Shown in pieces: positions 7,102 through 15,485 of a stretch of 23,908 nucleotides of DNA. Within the stretch, counting starts at the first letter, position 1. Each line of letters starts with the position of its first letter. The notes under the pieces were generated by a model. It searched no databases and had not been told where the DNA came from. It saw only the letters and a list, made by a program, of their open reading frames with translations. The position numbers were made by a program, and so were the translations under genes. The stretch is from JAUSPI01 sp964454305 (GTDB lineage: Bacteria > Desulfobacterota > Syntrophia > Syntrophales > JADFWA01): the NCBI GenBank assembly GCA_964454305.1, contig CAYVXX010000032.1:1-23908 (forward strand), in the 5' to 3' direction.

Positions 7102-9284
7102 TGGATATCAAGGAATCAAGAAGGCGTCGCAGGGAGCGGATTATAATTGCTGCGACCATAGTTATTATAGTTGTTATTACCTTTGTCGAAAGTCATCTTT
7201 CCCAAACGGAGACGCTTCTTCCTGTTTCAAATGATGTATTGATCTTTGGTCTTATCAATATCAACATTATCTTGGCCCTTTTTCTCATATTTTTGATTAT
7301 GAGGAACATTGTCAAGCTTGTTTTTGAGCGAAAACGTGGTGTCCTCGGCTCTAAGCTCCAGACTAAACTTGTTGTGGCCTTTGTGAGTCTGTCTTTAATC
7401 CCTACCGTGGTTCTCTTTCTCGTTTCCATTAACTTTCTCTCCTATAGCATAGATAACTGGTTTAACATTAAGATAGGCGGTGCTCTCAATCAATCCCTGG
7501 AAGTTGCCCAGACCTATTATCAACAGTCTACTGATAGTGTGAAATATTATGCAAAGCAGATCAGTTCCGATATTACAAGGAATAAGTTGTACGAAAAGGA
7601 GAAAAGAGATTATCTTAAAACCCTGATGGAACAAAGACAGAAAAGCTTCAAACTGGGATTGATAGAGATATATTTTGATAATCAGAAGGAAAAATTACTT
7701 GTCATAAGTCCAGACAATCCGGATATCACACCAATAAAACTTTCTCCTAAGATTTTGGAAGATGTATATATGGGAAAGGAGGTTTCAACAGTACAGTCCA
7801 CAGGTGCCGGTGATTTTATAAGTGCCATGGCACCAGTATATTCCAATCTCAGCCCGAGAGAAGTTATAGGGGTAGTTATTGCGGGTTTTTATATTAGTAA
7901 GGGGCTTGTTGATAAAATGGCCGTCATTTCTAAAACATCTGAAGAATACAAACAGTTCAAACTTCTCAAAACTCCAATAAAATCGAGTTATATTATAACT
8001 TTTTCAATTGTAACACTTTTGATTATTTTTTCTGCTACCTGGTTTGGTCTTTTCTTAGCTAAGGGGATTACAGTTCCAATCCAGGATCTGGCAGAGGCGA
8101 CTGAAGAAATAGCTAAAGGGAATCTTGGCCATCAAATAGATGTTGTGGCCGATGGCGAAATAGGAGTTCTTGTCGATTCCTTCAATCAGATGACTAAAGA
8201 CTTGAAAACGAGTAATGAAAGTTTGGGGCAGGCGAATATAGATCTTGAACAGCGTAGAAAATATATGGAAACGGTTCTCCGTAATGTTTCGGCAGGAGTT
8301 ATTTCTACAGACAGGAATGGGGTAATAACTACCATAAACAGTGTTGCTGAAAAAATGCTGGACATAAAAACCCAAAAGGTTCTGAACAGGAAATATGAAG
8401 ATGTTCTGAAAACTGAGCATAAGATTCTGGTAAATGATTTTCTGAAAGAAATGAGGAAGACCGAGAGCGGTTTTAAGGAGAAGCAGGTACAGTTGATGCT
8501 CAGGGACAGGGTGCTGACGGTTCTGGTAGCCGCTGCAACATTAAAGGATGATGACGATAATTATATGGGTATGGTGGTCGTGTTTGAGGATTTGACACAG
8601 GTAAAAAAGGCAGAGAGAGTAGCAGCATGGCGAGAGATTGCAAGAAGAATAGCACATGAGATAAAAAACCCCTTAACGCCTGTTCAGCTCTGCGCCCAGA
8701 GATTGCAGAAAAAATATGGCGATAAACTGGGTGCTGATGGGGCTGTATTCCGAGAATGTACAGGGACAATAATTGATCAGGTAGAGGTTCTCAAGAGTTT
8801 AGTCAACGAATTTTCACGGTTTGCCAGGATGCCTGTTACCAAACTCGCTCCGGGTGACCTGGATGAGGTTATAGCAGATTCCATAACTCTCTTTCAGGAC
8901 GCCCACAAAGGCATAGCATTTGATTTTCAAAATGGTTCCAATATACCTAAATTGAATCTCGATGCAGAGAAGATAAAGAGAGTCATGGTTAATCTTTTAG
9001 ATAATGCCGTTGCGGCGGTTAATGAAAACGGAAAGGTTGAAATTAAAACCTCATACGATCGAGTGTATCGTAAGGTCATGGTACAGGTCATTGATAATGG
9101 TTGTGGTATACCCTCGGGTGATAAGATGAAGTTGTTTGAACCATATTTTTCCACAAAAAAGTCGGGGACAGGTCTTGGTCTTGCTATAGTAAGTTCAATT
9201 ATATCAGATCATAACGGCACTGTTAGCGTAAGGGATAATAGTCCGAAAGGAACAATAGTAACATTTGAATTGCCGGTTGCTTAA
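7101..9284 (+). CDS. NtrY-like membrane sensor histidine kinase
   Basis: This 727-aa membrane kinase resembles NtrY. Two N-terminal membrane segments lie at about 14-29 and 45-66. A third at about 88-112 leads into an extracytoplasmic sensor region of about 180 residues. A fourth at about 292-317 is followed by HAMP (about 318-370), a PAS domain (about 385-490) and the kinase core. The phosphoacceptor is H519 in RRIAHEIKNPLTPVQ. The ATP-binding boxes are NLLDNAVAAV (N), DNGCGIPSGD (G1) and GTGLGLAI (G2). All catalytic motifs are intact. The ATG at 7101 overlaps the preceding stop, so the TTG at 7098 is not needed. It is followed after 21 bp by its likely partner, a sigma-54 activator. The signal is unknown; NtrY relatives respond to nitrogen, redox or envelope cues. 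Confidence 0.95.
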   Translation: MDIKESRRRRRERIIIAATIVIIVVITFVESHLSQTETLLPVSNDVLIFGLININIILALFLIFLIMRNIVKLVFERKRGVLGSKLQTKLVVAFVSLSLIPTVVLFLVSINFLSYSIDNWFNIKIGGALNQSLEVAQTYYQQSTDSVKYYAKQISSDITRNKLYEKEKRDYLKTLMEQRQKSFKLGLIEIYFDNQKEKLLVISPDNPDITPIKLSPKILEDVYMGKEVSTVQSTGAGDFISAMAPVYSNLSPREVIGVVIAGFYISKGLVDKMAVISKTSEEYKQFKLLKTPIKSSYIITFSIVTLLIIFSATWFGLFLAKGITVPIQDLAEATEEIAKGNLGHQIDVVADGEIGVLVDSFNQMTKDLKTSNESLGQANIDLEQRRKYMETVLRNVSAGVISTDRNGVITTINSVAEKMLDIKTQKVLNRKYEDVLKTEHKILVNDFLKEMRKTESGFKEKQVQLMLRDRVLTVLVAAATLKDDDDNYMGMVVVFEDLTQVKKAERVAAWREIARRIAHEIKNPLTPVQLCAQRLQKKYGDKLGADGAVFRECTGTIIDQVEVLKSLVNEFSRFARMPVTKLAPGDLDEVIADSITLFQDAHKGIAFDFQNGSNIPKLNLDAEKIKRVMVNLLDNAVAAVNENGKVEIKTSYDRVYRKVMVQVIDNGCGIPSGDKMKLFEPYFSTKKSGTGLGLAIVSSIISDHNGTVSVRDNSPKGTIVTFELPVA

Positions 9285-9305
9285 AGTAAGGCGGCTGAGG
9301 GAAGT

Positions 9306-10670
9306 ATGTATAAAACAATATTAGTTGTAGATGATGAAGAAAGTATCTGTCAATCGCTAAAGGGAATTCTTGTCGATGAAGGCTATGAAGTTTTTATTGC
9401 AAAGAGCGGAGAGGAATCCCTCAAAATCATAAAGGAGGAACTACCTGATCTTGTTCTTCTTGATATCTGGCTGCCGGGGATCGATGGAATTGAAACCCTC
9501 AAGATTATTAAGTCAGATTTTCCACATATACAGGTGGTTATGATGTCAGGACACGGAACGATAGAAACTGCCGTAAAATCAACAAAATTGGGAGCATTTG
9601 ACTTTATTGAAAAACCGCTCTATCTGGATAAAGTGGTTCTGATTGTAAATCATGCTTTGGATCTGGTTCGCCTGGAAGCTGAAAATAAATTATTGAAGCA
9701 AAAATTTGCTCAGGATTATGAACTTACAGGAAGTAGTAAATCCGTTAGAGATTTAAAAGAATTAATCGGAATTATTGCCCCGACCAATGCCTGGATATTG
9801 ATAATGGGAGAAAATGGTACGGGGAAGGAACTCGTTGCAAGATCGATACATAGGCAGAGCAAAAAATCGCAAAAACCTTTTGTTGAAGTAAATTGTGCTG
9901 CCATACCGGAAGAATTGATAGAAAGTGAACTTTTTGGACATGAAAAAGGGGCATTTACAGGAGCCACAGAAAAAAAAAGGGGAAAGTTTGAGTTGGCACA
10001 TGAAGGCACTATGTTCTTAGACGAAGTGGCAGATATGAGTCTGAAAGCTCAGGCAAAGATTCTCAGAATTCTTCAGGAGAAAAAAATTGCAAGGGTTGGG
10101 GGTACAAAGGTTATTGAAACTAATGTTCGCGTGCTGGCTGCAACGAACAAAAATCTTGAAAAAGAAATGGAGGAAGAAAGGTTCAGGCAGGATCTCTACT
10201 ATAGATTAAATGTTATTCCTATTAGAATTCCTCCTTTAAGGGACAGAAAAGAGGATATCCCCCTTCTGGCAAATCATTTTTTGAAAGAGTTTTCACTAAA
10301 AGAGAGATCAAGCAAGAAAACTATTACGGAAGATGCGCTGGAAATATTGATGGATCACGACTGGCCGGGAAATGTTCGAGAGTTGAAAAATGTTATCGAC
10401 CGGCTGGTTATAACTGTCCCGTCTGACGTTATTTCTGGTGACGATATTCCCTTTTTATTGAAGCAAGATCGGAGCGTAAAGCTGGATGATTCATCTTTCC
10501 CTTTAGATTCGTTAAAGATGGCAAAGATAGAATTTGAAAAGAGATTTATTGCCGAAAAGCTTCGAGAGAATGATGGAAATGTTTCAAAAACAGCTGAGTT
10601 GATCGATTTAGAAAGGAGTAACCTTCATAGAAAAATTAAAAGCTACGGTTTGGAGGTAAAAAAGGAATAG
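9306..10670 (+). CDS. NtrX/NtrC-like sigma-54-dependent response regulator
   Basis: This 454-aa protein is a complete enhancer-binding regulator. The receiver domain (1-125) has acidic residues DDEES and phospho-acceptor D53 in LVLLDIW. The AAA+ domain (about 142-375) has Walker A GENGTGKE at 168-175. The sigma-54 contact loop GAFTGA is at 215-220, and Walker B is FLDEVADM. The arginine-finger region follows, with RFRQDLYYRLNVIPI and the GNVREL block. A Fis-type helix-turn-helix ends the protein (VSKTAELIDLERSNLHRKIKSYGLE). The intact GAFTGA loop shows it should activate sigma-54 promoters. It is the last gene of the DUF4390-kinase-regulator operon and is preceded by gaggg 5 nt before the ATG. 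Its targets are not evident here. Confidence 0.96.
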   Translation: MYKTILVVDDEESICQSLKGILVDEGYEVFIAKSGEESLKIIKEELPDLVLLDIWLPGIDGIETLKIIKSDFPHIQVVMMSGHGTIETAVKSTKLGAFDFIEKPLYLDKVVLIVNHALDLVRLEAENKLLKQKFAQDYELTGSSKSVRDLKELIGIIAPTNAWILIMGENGTGKELVARSIHRQSKKSQKPFVEVNCAAIPEELIESELFGHEKGAFTGATEKKRGKFELAHEGTMFLDEVADMSLKAQAKILRILQEKKIARVGGTKVIETNVRVLAATNKNLEKEMEEERFRQDLYYRLNVIPIRIPPLRDRKEDIPLLANHFLKEFSLKERSSKKTITEDALEILMDHDWPGNVRELKNVIDRLVITVPSDVISGDDIPFLLKQDRSVKLDDSSFPLDSLKMAKIEFEKRFIAEKLRENDGNVSKTAELIDLERSNLHRKIKSYGLEVKKE

Positions 10671-10677
10671 TTGCCAC

Positions 10678-10750
10678 GGTCAGGAGTCGAAGAGCAGAGA
10701 TATGGAAACATTAAGGACCGATGAGGCCATCGGCCCCTGGTTGACCTGAC
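10678..10750. terminator. Nested hairpins between convergent genes
   Basis: A perfect 6-bp stem, ccgatg-aggc-catcgg (10718-10733), lies inside a longer-range pairing of gtcagg (10679-10684) with cctgac (10745-10750). The segment fills the gap between the regulator gene and the convergent lipoprotein gene. That position suggests a bidirectional transcription end. The T-rich tail on the plus strand (tattttttt) begins only at 10759, inside the end of the opposing gene. Confidence 0.45.
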
Positions 10751-10757
10751 TCGTCAG

Positions 10758-11162
10758 CTATTTTTTTGTAAGATTATCATTAATTTTGTCATGCAGGAGT
10801 TGAGATGAAAGTTTGTTCCCCAAAAGACCTACACGTATGGCCACGGTAGTTACATTCTTTGCCTTATATTTGACTGAAATATGAACCTTCTCACCGTCTA
10901 TGATGGCATCAATCGTTCCCTGACTTATTTCTTTGTATGGTTCTACTTCGATACCATGTCGGTCCGCGACTACTTTCTCACAGGCAACCCATACCCTGTC
11001 AAAGGAAGAGTAATAGTCTGTAACCATCTCACCTTTTACATAAAAGTAAGTTCCAGAACCTGCACCACCGGCCGCTACACCCGCTACAAGAGGAGCACAA
11101 CCTGAAATCGCAAAAATAGCCGCTATAAAAAAAGGTAAAAACCAAGCTTGTTTTTTAAACAT
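10758..11162 (-). CDS. DUF3568 family lipoprotein
   Basis: This 134-aa protein begins with a lipoprotein signal peptide (MFKKQAWFLPFFIAAIFAISGC). The lipobox ISGC puts the acylated cysteine at residue 22. A glycine-alanine-rich stretch (VAGVAAGGAGSGTYFYVKG) follows. A small domain then runs from YSSFDRVWVACEKV, which fits DUF3568, a family of small envelope lipoproteins of unknown function. The ribosome binding site gggggaga lies just before the ATG. It sits 18 bp downstream of the LonH protease gene in the same direction, so the two are probably co-transcribed. A functional link with the protease is not implied by compartment, since Lon acts in the cytoplasm. Confidence 0.85.
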   Translation of the reverse strand: MFKKQAWFLPFFIAAIFAISGCAPLVAGVAAGGAGSGTYFYVKGEMVTDYYSSFDRVWVACEKVVADRHGIEVEPYKEISQGTIDAIIDGEKVHISVKYKAKNVTTVAIRVGLLGNKLSSQLLHDKINDNLTKK

Positions 11163-11180
11163 TATCTCCCCCTATCTTAA

Positions 11181-13637
11181 CTATTCTTTTTTCTTTTCTT
11201 CTTCCCCAAAGTCTTTAAGGTTTGTTGCAAGTGTTTTCAGTCGTTCATCAACAAGAAAATTTACCGTATTTTCCGGACATTTACCGTCTTCATTTATCTC
11301 CCCAGCTTCGACACCGGTGAGGATTGTAATACCTTCATCTATATTATTCACAGGATATACATGAAATTTCCCTTCGGAAACGGATTGTACGACATCTTTT
11401 CTTAACATAAGATCGGGAGTGTTTAGTGAAGGGATCATTACCCCCTGTGTTCCTGAAAGCCCCTTTGCCCTGCACACATCATAAAATCCTTCAATCTTTT
11501 GATTTACGCCACCTATCGGCTGAATTTCTCCCTTCTGGTTTACGGAACCTGTAACCGCTATATCCTGTCTTATAGGAAGATTTGAGAGACTTGACAGAAT
11601 TGCGTAGATTTCTGTTGATGAAGCGCTGTCTCCATCTACTCCCCCATAAGACTGTTCGAAACATATGCTGGCACTCATAGTTAATGGTTTATCTTGAGCA
11701 TATTTCCTTCTAAAGTATCCTTCAAGGATTAGCATTCCCTTGTCATAAGTCTTGCCTGAAAGTTTGGCTTCTCTTTCTATATTAATAATGCCGGCTTTCC
11801 CCATGGATGTTTCTGCCGTGATCTTTGAAGGTTTTCCGAAGGCGTAATCCCCCATATCATAGACAGAGAGGCCGTTTACCTGGCCTACTTTCTCTCCGTC
11901 AATATCTATCATAATCGTTCCATCTTCAATCATTTCCTGTATCTTGTCTTCAATAAGGCTTACCCGCTCGATTTTTTCGGTGTAAGCAATGTCAACATAT
12001 TTATCCGTGACAATATTACTTCCTTCCTTTCTTGCCCAGTAACTTGCTTCCCGTACAAGATCCGCTACGTCGCTGAATCTGGTGGATAATTTCTTTTGCT
12101 TGCTCGTTAACTTGACCCCGAACTCAATGACTGCTGCCACCGCCCTTTTGTCAAACTGTAAGAGATTTTCCTCCTCGACGATCATTTTAATGAAGCTGGT
12201 ATAGCAGACTATATTTTCATCTGTCTTGGGCATCTCTGTATCGAAGTGCGCCTTTGTCTTGAATATTTTTTTAAAGTCTTCTTCTAAGTTGTAAAGAAGA
12301 TGGTAAAGCTGATCGTCTCCTGCCATTATAACTTTGATATCTAAGGGGATCGATTCCGGTTTTAAAGCGGTAGATGCTATGCTGAACGGATCATAGGGTT
12401 GCATAATTAAGAGCCTGTTCTTGAGTGTTCTTTTGAGGAATGGCCATACCCCCGGTTCAATCAGGGCCTCTAATGCGTTAAAGACAATGTATCCGCCATT
12501 GGCCCGGAGGAGAGAGCCGGCCTTGATCCGAGTAAAATTTGTTCTCCAGAAACCCGACCTATCAACTTCCCTCTCCACGGTACCGAACAAATTTTTGTAT
12601 GTGGGGGCCGTTTCTATGATGACGGGAAGCTTATCGGCTTGAGAGTTGTCAACCAAGACGTTGACTTCATACTCAATAGGTTTTTCTTTTTGTTGTGACG
12701 GAAGGGGGACTGGTATAACCTGTTGTTGCTGCTGTTCTTCATATTTTTCTTCAAACTGCTTGAGATTTGAAAGAATATGTTCCTGAACCTCATCTAAATA
12801 ATTCTTTAATTTTTCGTTATTGCCGTCGTATTTGATTCTTATATCCGAAATAACTCCACTTATCGCAGGAAGACCGTATTTGTACTCAAGAGACGCAATT
12901 TCTTTGAGGATCTCTTTTTCAATCTGCCGTGTTTCCCTCATAAGAACGTCGAGTTCAATCCTGTAATCGCTCAGCTTTTCTTTTATTTTTTCCAAGGCCT
13001 CTTTGTCAAATTTATCCTGCTGTGCAAGGTCTTCTAATTGCTTGAGTAGGATTGGTTTTCCTTCATAAAGAGGCGTAATATCCTGTTTTGTATAAGGTCC
13101 AATTTGAAATTGCACCAGTTGCAGGTTTTCCTTTGAAAGCTTTTCGTTGAATTCTCTTATCAATTCTTTCTGTTTTGTCCTGTAGTTACTGGCAATCTGC
13201 TCAGATTCTTTTTTGAACTCCTCACTCTCAAAAATTAGAGGAATATCTTTTTTTAGATGCGAGACAAGTTCATCCATATCATTTTTAAGTTTTCTGCCCA
13301 TCCCCGCGGGAAGCATTATGACTCTGGGCATATCAGGATTCTTGAAATTATTCACATAACAGATATCATCCGGAATTTTCTTTTTGAGATCGAGTTGATT
13401 TAGGAGGTTTTTTATTGTGGATGTCTTTCCGGTTCCTGTCAGACCCGACGCATAGATATTGTAACCGGGGCTATCTATTTCGAGCCCCATGCTAATTGAT
13501 TTTATTGCCCTGTCCTGTCCGATGATTTGTCTGCCGTATTTACACTCTTTGGTGGTTTCGAAGCCGATGGTCTCAGGATCGCATTTCCATCTCAATTCTT
13601 CTGGGGGAACTTCTTTAAAACTGGGCAGTTTATTCAT
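11181..13637 (-). CDS. LonH-type ATP-dependent protease (AAA_32 / Lon_C)
   Basis: This 818-aa protein belongs to the Lon-like family with an AAA_32 ATPase module, similar to E. coli YcbZ (LonH), rather than to classical LonA. Walker A is GLTGTGKTST near residues 64-73. A long charged coiled-coil region (about 125-310) is inserted in the ATPase and ends in a glutamine run (EEQQQQQVIPVP). The ATPase core resumes with RANGGYIVFNALEAL. The C-terminal serine-lysine protease domain carries the catalytic serine in GGVDGDSASSTE and the lysine in GGVNQKIEGFYD. The family degrades or remodels proteins in the cytoplasm; substrates are largely unknown. The start ATG has aggaga immediately upstream. The acidic and lysine tail is ordinary. 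A DUF3568 lipoprotein follows 18 bp downstream. Confidence 0.94.
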   Translation of the reverse strand: MNKLPSFKEVPPEELRWKCDPETIGFETTKECKYGRQIIGQDRAIKSISMGLEIDSPGYNIYASGLTGTGKTSTIKNLLNQLDLKKKIPDDICYVNNFKNPDMPRVIMLPAGMGRKLKNDMDELVSHLKKDIPLIFESEEFKKESEQIASNYRTKQKELIREFNEKLSKENLQLVQFQIGPYTKQDITPLYEGKPILLKQLEDLAQQDKFDKEALEKIKEKLSDYRIELDVLMRETRQIEKEILKEIASLEYKYGLPAISGVISDIRIKYDGNNEKLKNYLDEVQEHILSNLKQFEEKYEEQQQQQVIPVPLPSQQKEKPIEYEVNVLVDNSQADKLPVIIETAPTYKNLFGTVEREVDRSGFWRTNFTRIKAGSLLRANGGYIVFNALEALIEPGVWPFLKRTLKNRLLIMQPYDPFSIASTALKPESIPLDIKVIMAGDDQLYHLLYNLEEDFKKIFKTKAHFDTEMPKTDENIVCYTSFIKMIVEEENLLQFDKRAVAAVIEFGVKLTSKQKKLSTRFSDVADLVREASYWARKEGSNIVTDKYVDIAYTEKIERVSLIEDKIQEMIEDGTIMIDIDGEKVGQVNGLSVYDMGDYAFGKPSKITAETSMGKAGIINIEREAKLSGKTYDKGMLILEGYFRRKYAQDKPLTMSASICFEQSYGGVDGDSASSTEIYAILSSLSNLPIRQDIAVTGSVNQKGEIQPIGGVNQKIEGFYDVCRAKGLSGTQGVMIPSLNTPDLMLRKDVVQSVSEGKFHVYPVNNIDEGITILTGVEAGEINEDGKCPENTVNFLVDERLKTLATNLKDFGEEEKKKE

Positions 13638-13650
13638 TTTTCTCCTGATA

Positions 13651-13663
13651 AACGTATAACGTT
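13651..13663. promoter_or_regulatory. Palindrome in the lonH leader
   Basis: The sequence aacgt-ata-acgtt is a perfect 5-bp inverted repeat with a 3-bp centre. It lies between the likely promoter and the lonH ribosome binding site, 14 bp upstream of the start codon. A related aaaacgtttt core (4-4 symmetrical) lies at about 13725-13734. The pair could be operator half-sites. Confidence 0.35.
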
Positions 13664-13677
13664 CTTATTTTAATAAT

Positions 13678-13706
13678 AACATAATTTATACTTTCTAAAT
13701 TGTCCA
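13678..13706 (-). promoter_or_regulatory. Possible sigma-70 promoter of lonH
   Basis: On the minus strand the boxes are tggaca (-35, complement of 13701-13706) and tatgtt (-10, complement of 13678-13683), separated by 17 bp. They would start a leader of about 35 nt. The -35 is near consensus and the -10 is mediocre. Confidence 0.35.
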
Positions 13707-13934
13707 TATTTTTATTTGAAGTAAAAACGTTTTATGGCACAAAAGCGCTTAGGGGAAAGAAATAGGGAAAATTTTGGAGAAAGAAGAATATTTAATGATG
13801 AATTTTACTCTCGTCACAAGGGTATTGATGTCCCATGTTCGTCTGGACTGCCTGTTAAGGCTTCAAATTCAGTAAAAGTAATTCTGACTCGTGCTCTTTG
13901 TCTTTCTGATGTTGCGCACTTACGATTGTCGGTA

Positions 13935-14990
13935 TTATTCCCCACTCAGTTTGGCAAATTCCTTGAGAAGTTTTTCCTGCTTTTTGTTAAGGTTGGTCGG
14001 AATCTTTACCGTCACCTGGACGATCTGGTCTCCCCTTCCAAAACCCCTCAGGTGTGGGATTCCCTTTCCCCTAAGTCGAAAAAGTTTTCCGTTTTGAGTT
14101 CCCTTCGATATTTTAATTTTTTCAGTGCCTTCTATGGTCGGTACTTCAATGTTTGCCCCCAGGGTAGCCTGAACAATGGAAATAGGCACCTGGCAGCGTA
14201 TATCGTCACCCTCCCTTTCGAAAAATTCATGTGTCGCTACATAGATAAAAACATAGAGATCACCTGTCGGTCCCCCGAATTCTCCTTCTTCTCCTTCCCC
14301 TCTCAGTCTCAGTCGGGAACCCGTTTCCACACCGGGGGGTATTTTTAGATGAACCGTTTTTTTTGTTTTTGCGCTCCCGGTTCCCATACAAACCCCGCAA
14401 GGGTTCTTTATTATCCTTCCTGCACCCCGGCATTGAGGACAGGTAGAACTTATGCTGAAAAATCCGCTGGTTTTGGTGACCTGACCTCTTCCTCCGCAGT
14501 GAGAGCACATCTCCAGAGAGGTTCCCGGTGCTGTTCCCGTACCTTCACACTCACCGCACTTTACAAATTTGTCTATTTCAATGTCAGTAGATTTTCCGAA
14601 AGCGGCATCCATGAGGGGAATGGTTAGGTCATAACGGAGATCGGCTCCTGCACGAGCAGCTGTTCTCGATCTTTTTCCATTGCTGAAGCCAAAGATATCT
14701 TCAAATATGTCACCAAAACTTGAAAATATGTCTTCAAATCCGGTAAAACCTCTGAATCCGGTTCCACTAAGCCCCTCGTGACCATATCTGTCATATATCT
14801 CTCTCTTTTCTCCGTTTCGCAGTACTTCATAGGCCTCCGCTGCCTCTTTAAACTTCTCTTCGGCATCTTTATCTCCTGGGTTTCTATCCGGGTGATATTT
14901 CATAGCCAATTTCCTGTACCTTCTTTTTATCTCATCTTCGGAGGCAGTTCTCTCTATACCAAGAATTTCGTAATAATCAGTTCGTATCAT
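13935..14990 (-). CDS. dnaJ: DnaJ-type co-chaperone (type I Hsp40)
   Basis: This 351-aa Hsp40 stimulates DnaK ATPase and delivers unfolded clients. The J domain (1-70) has the essential HPD at residues 33-35. A Gly/Phe region (about 75-105, GLSGTGFRGFTGFEDIF) follows. Four zinc-finger repeats are complete: CGECEGTG, CSHCGGRG, CPQCRGAG and CGVCMGTG. The C-terminal substrate-binding domains end with KKQEKLLKEFAKLSGE. It is somewhat shorter than E. coli DnaJ (376 aa), as many paralogues are. No dnaK or grpE lies in the window, so this may be the main DnaJ or a second copy. Its ATG overlaps the stop of the upstream 132-aa gene by four bases (ATGA), giving translational coupling. Confidence 0.95.
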   Translation of the reverse strand: MIRTDYYEILGIERTASEDEIKRRYRKLAMKYHPDRNPGDKDAEEKFKEAAEAYEVLRNGEKREIYDRYGHEGLSGTGFRGFTGFEDIFSSFGDIFEDIFGFSNGKRSRTAARAGADLRYDLTIPLMDAAFGKSTDIEIDKFVKCGECEGTGTAPGTSLEMCSHCGGRGQVTKTSGFFSISSTCPQCRGAGRIIKNPCGVCMGTGSAKTKKTVHLKIPPGVETGSRLRLRGEGEEGEFGGPTGDLYVFIYVATHEFFEREGDDIRCQVPISIVQATLGANIEVPTIEGTEKIKISKGTQNGKLFRLRGKGIPHLRGFGRGDQIVQVTVKIPTNLNKKQEKLLKEFAKLSGE

Positions 14991-15385
14991 TCAGCTTGCT
15001 GTTTCCCTTCTGGGAGTGAAAGTTCCTTTATTTTGTCAACCATGGAGTTATTTCCACCCCTTTCAAAGGCATGGATGGCAAAGGTATATTTCTTAAGCTC
15101 GAATGCCCTTTTGCCTATTGTATTCCATTCTTCGCTGGAAGCATCAATATTCAGGGCATTCAGAATATGCTTAAATTCAAAAACATCCCCTTCTTTTATT
15201 GTTCTCTCTTTAATTTTTTCCAGACCTTCAATATGGTTAGCCTTTTGATAAAAATCGATGGCATCGGAGATTCTTTCCGCCTCGAGGTACTTATCTCCAT
15301 AAGCTGTAAGTGCTGTTGGGGATGTGTTGTCCTTGTAGAGAATTTTCTGTTTTTCCTTGTAATCGGGCAGTTTAATTTTTACCAC
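14987..15385 (-). CDS. TPR-like hypothetical protein coupled to dnaJ
   Basis: This is a 132-aa protein starting at GTG 15385, with no signal peptide or membrane segment. Two segments have the alternating small and aromatic residues of helical-pair (TPR-like) repeats: ALTAYGDKYLEAERISDAIDFYQKANH and EWNTIGKRAFELKKYTFAIHAFERGGN. A third helical region lies between them. I do not recognise a named family; 'TPR-like alpha-solenoid' is inference from pattern. It is transcribed from its own promoter after purC. Its stop overlaps the dnaJ start by four bases, which suggests that the two proteins are made in a fixed ratio and could act together, for example as a client or chaperone adaptor. Confidence 0.8.
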   Translation of the reverse strand: MVKIKLPDYKEKQKILYKDNTSPTALTAYGDKYLEAERISDAIDFYQKANHIEGLEKIKERTIKEGDVFEFKHILNALNIDASSEEWNTIGKRAFELKKYTFAIHAFERGGNNSMVDKIKELSLPEGKQQAE

Positions 15386-15442
15386 TCTATTCTTACCTGC
15401 AAGCTGTGCGCAATATGTTTAAAGACGTACCTGTACACACTA

Positions 15443-15471
15443 AAGATAATAAGCCGCTGCTCTTGTGTCAA
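15443..15471 (-). promoter_or_regulatory. Sigma-70-type promoter for the 132-aa gene and dnaJ
   Basis: On the minus strand a perfect ttgaca (-35, complement of 15466-15471) and tatctt (-10, complement of 15443-15448) are separated by 17 bp. The start of transcription would be about 50 nt before the GTG at 15385. The boxes fall in the 100-bp gap after purC, so dnaJ need not depend on the purine operon. Confidence 0.55.
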
Positions 15472-15485
15472 GGTTTGGAGAGATT

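Larger units (their letters stand above)
13638..13934. other. Intergenic region upstream of lonH and downstream of dnaJ
   Basis: These 297 bp contain the probable lonH promoter and leader. The first 100 bp are very AT-rich, and the rest has no visible gene or terminator. A plus-strand frame starting at 13734 runs into and antisense to dnaJ and is not believed. Confidence 0.55.

Noticed and set aside
12700..12740. Glutamine run in the LonH protease as a possible frameshift or repeat-instability site
   Set aside because: The frame continues smoothly on both sides, and such linkers are tolerated in this coiled-coil region; it is a low-complexity linker only.
13734..14348. 204-aa plus-strand reading frame
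   Set aside because: Most of it is antisense to the 3' part of dnaJ, whose motifs are clear. The translated sequence has no recognisable family and no ribosome binding site.
14778..15248. 156-aa plus-strand hydrophobic-looking frame
   Set aside because: It lies antisense to dnaJ and the 132-aa gene. Apparent hydrophobicity is an artefact of reading the complement of charged codons.
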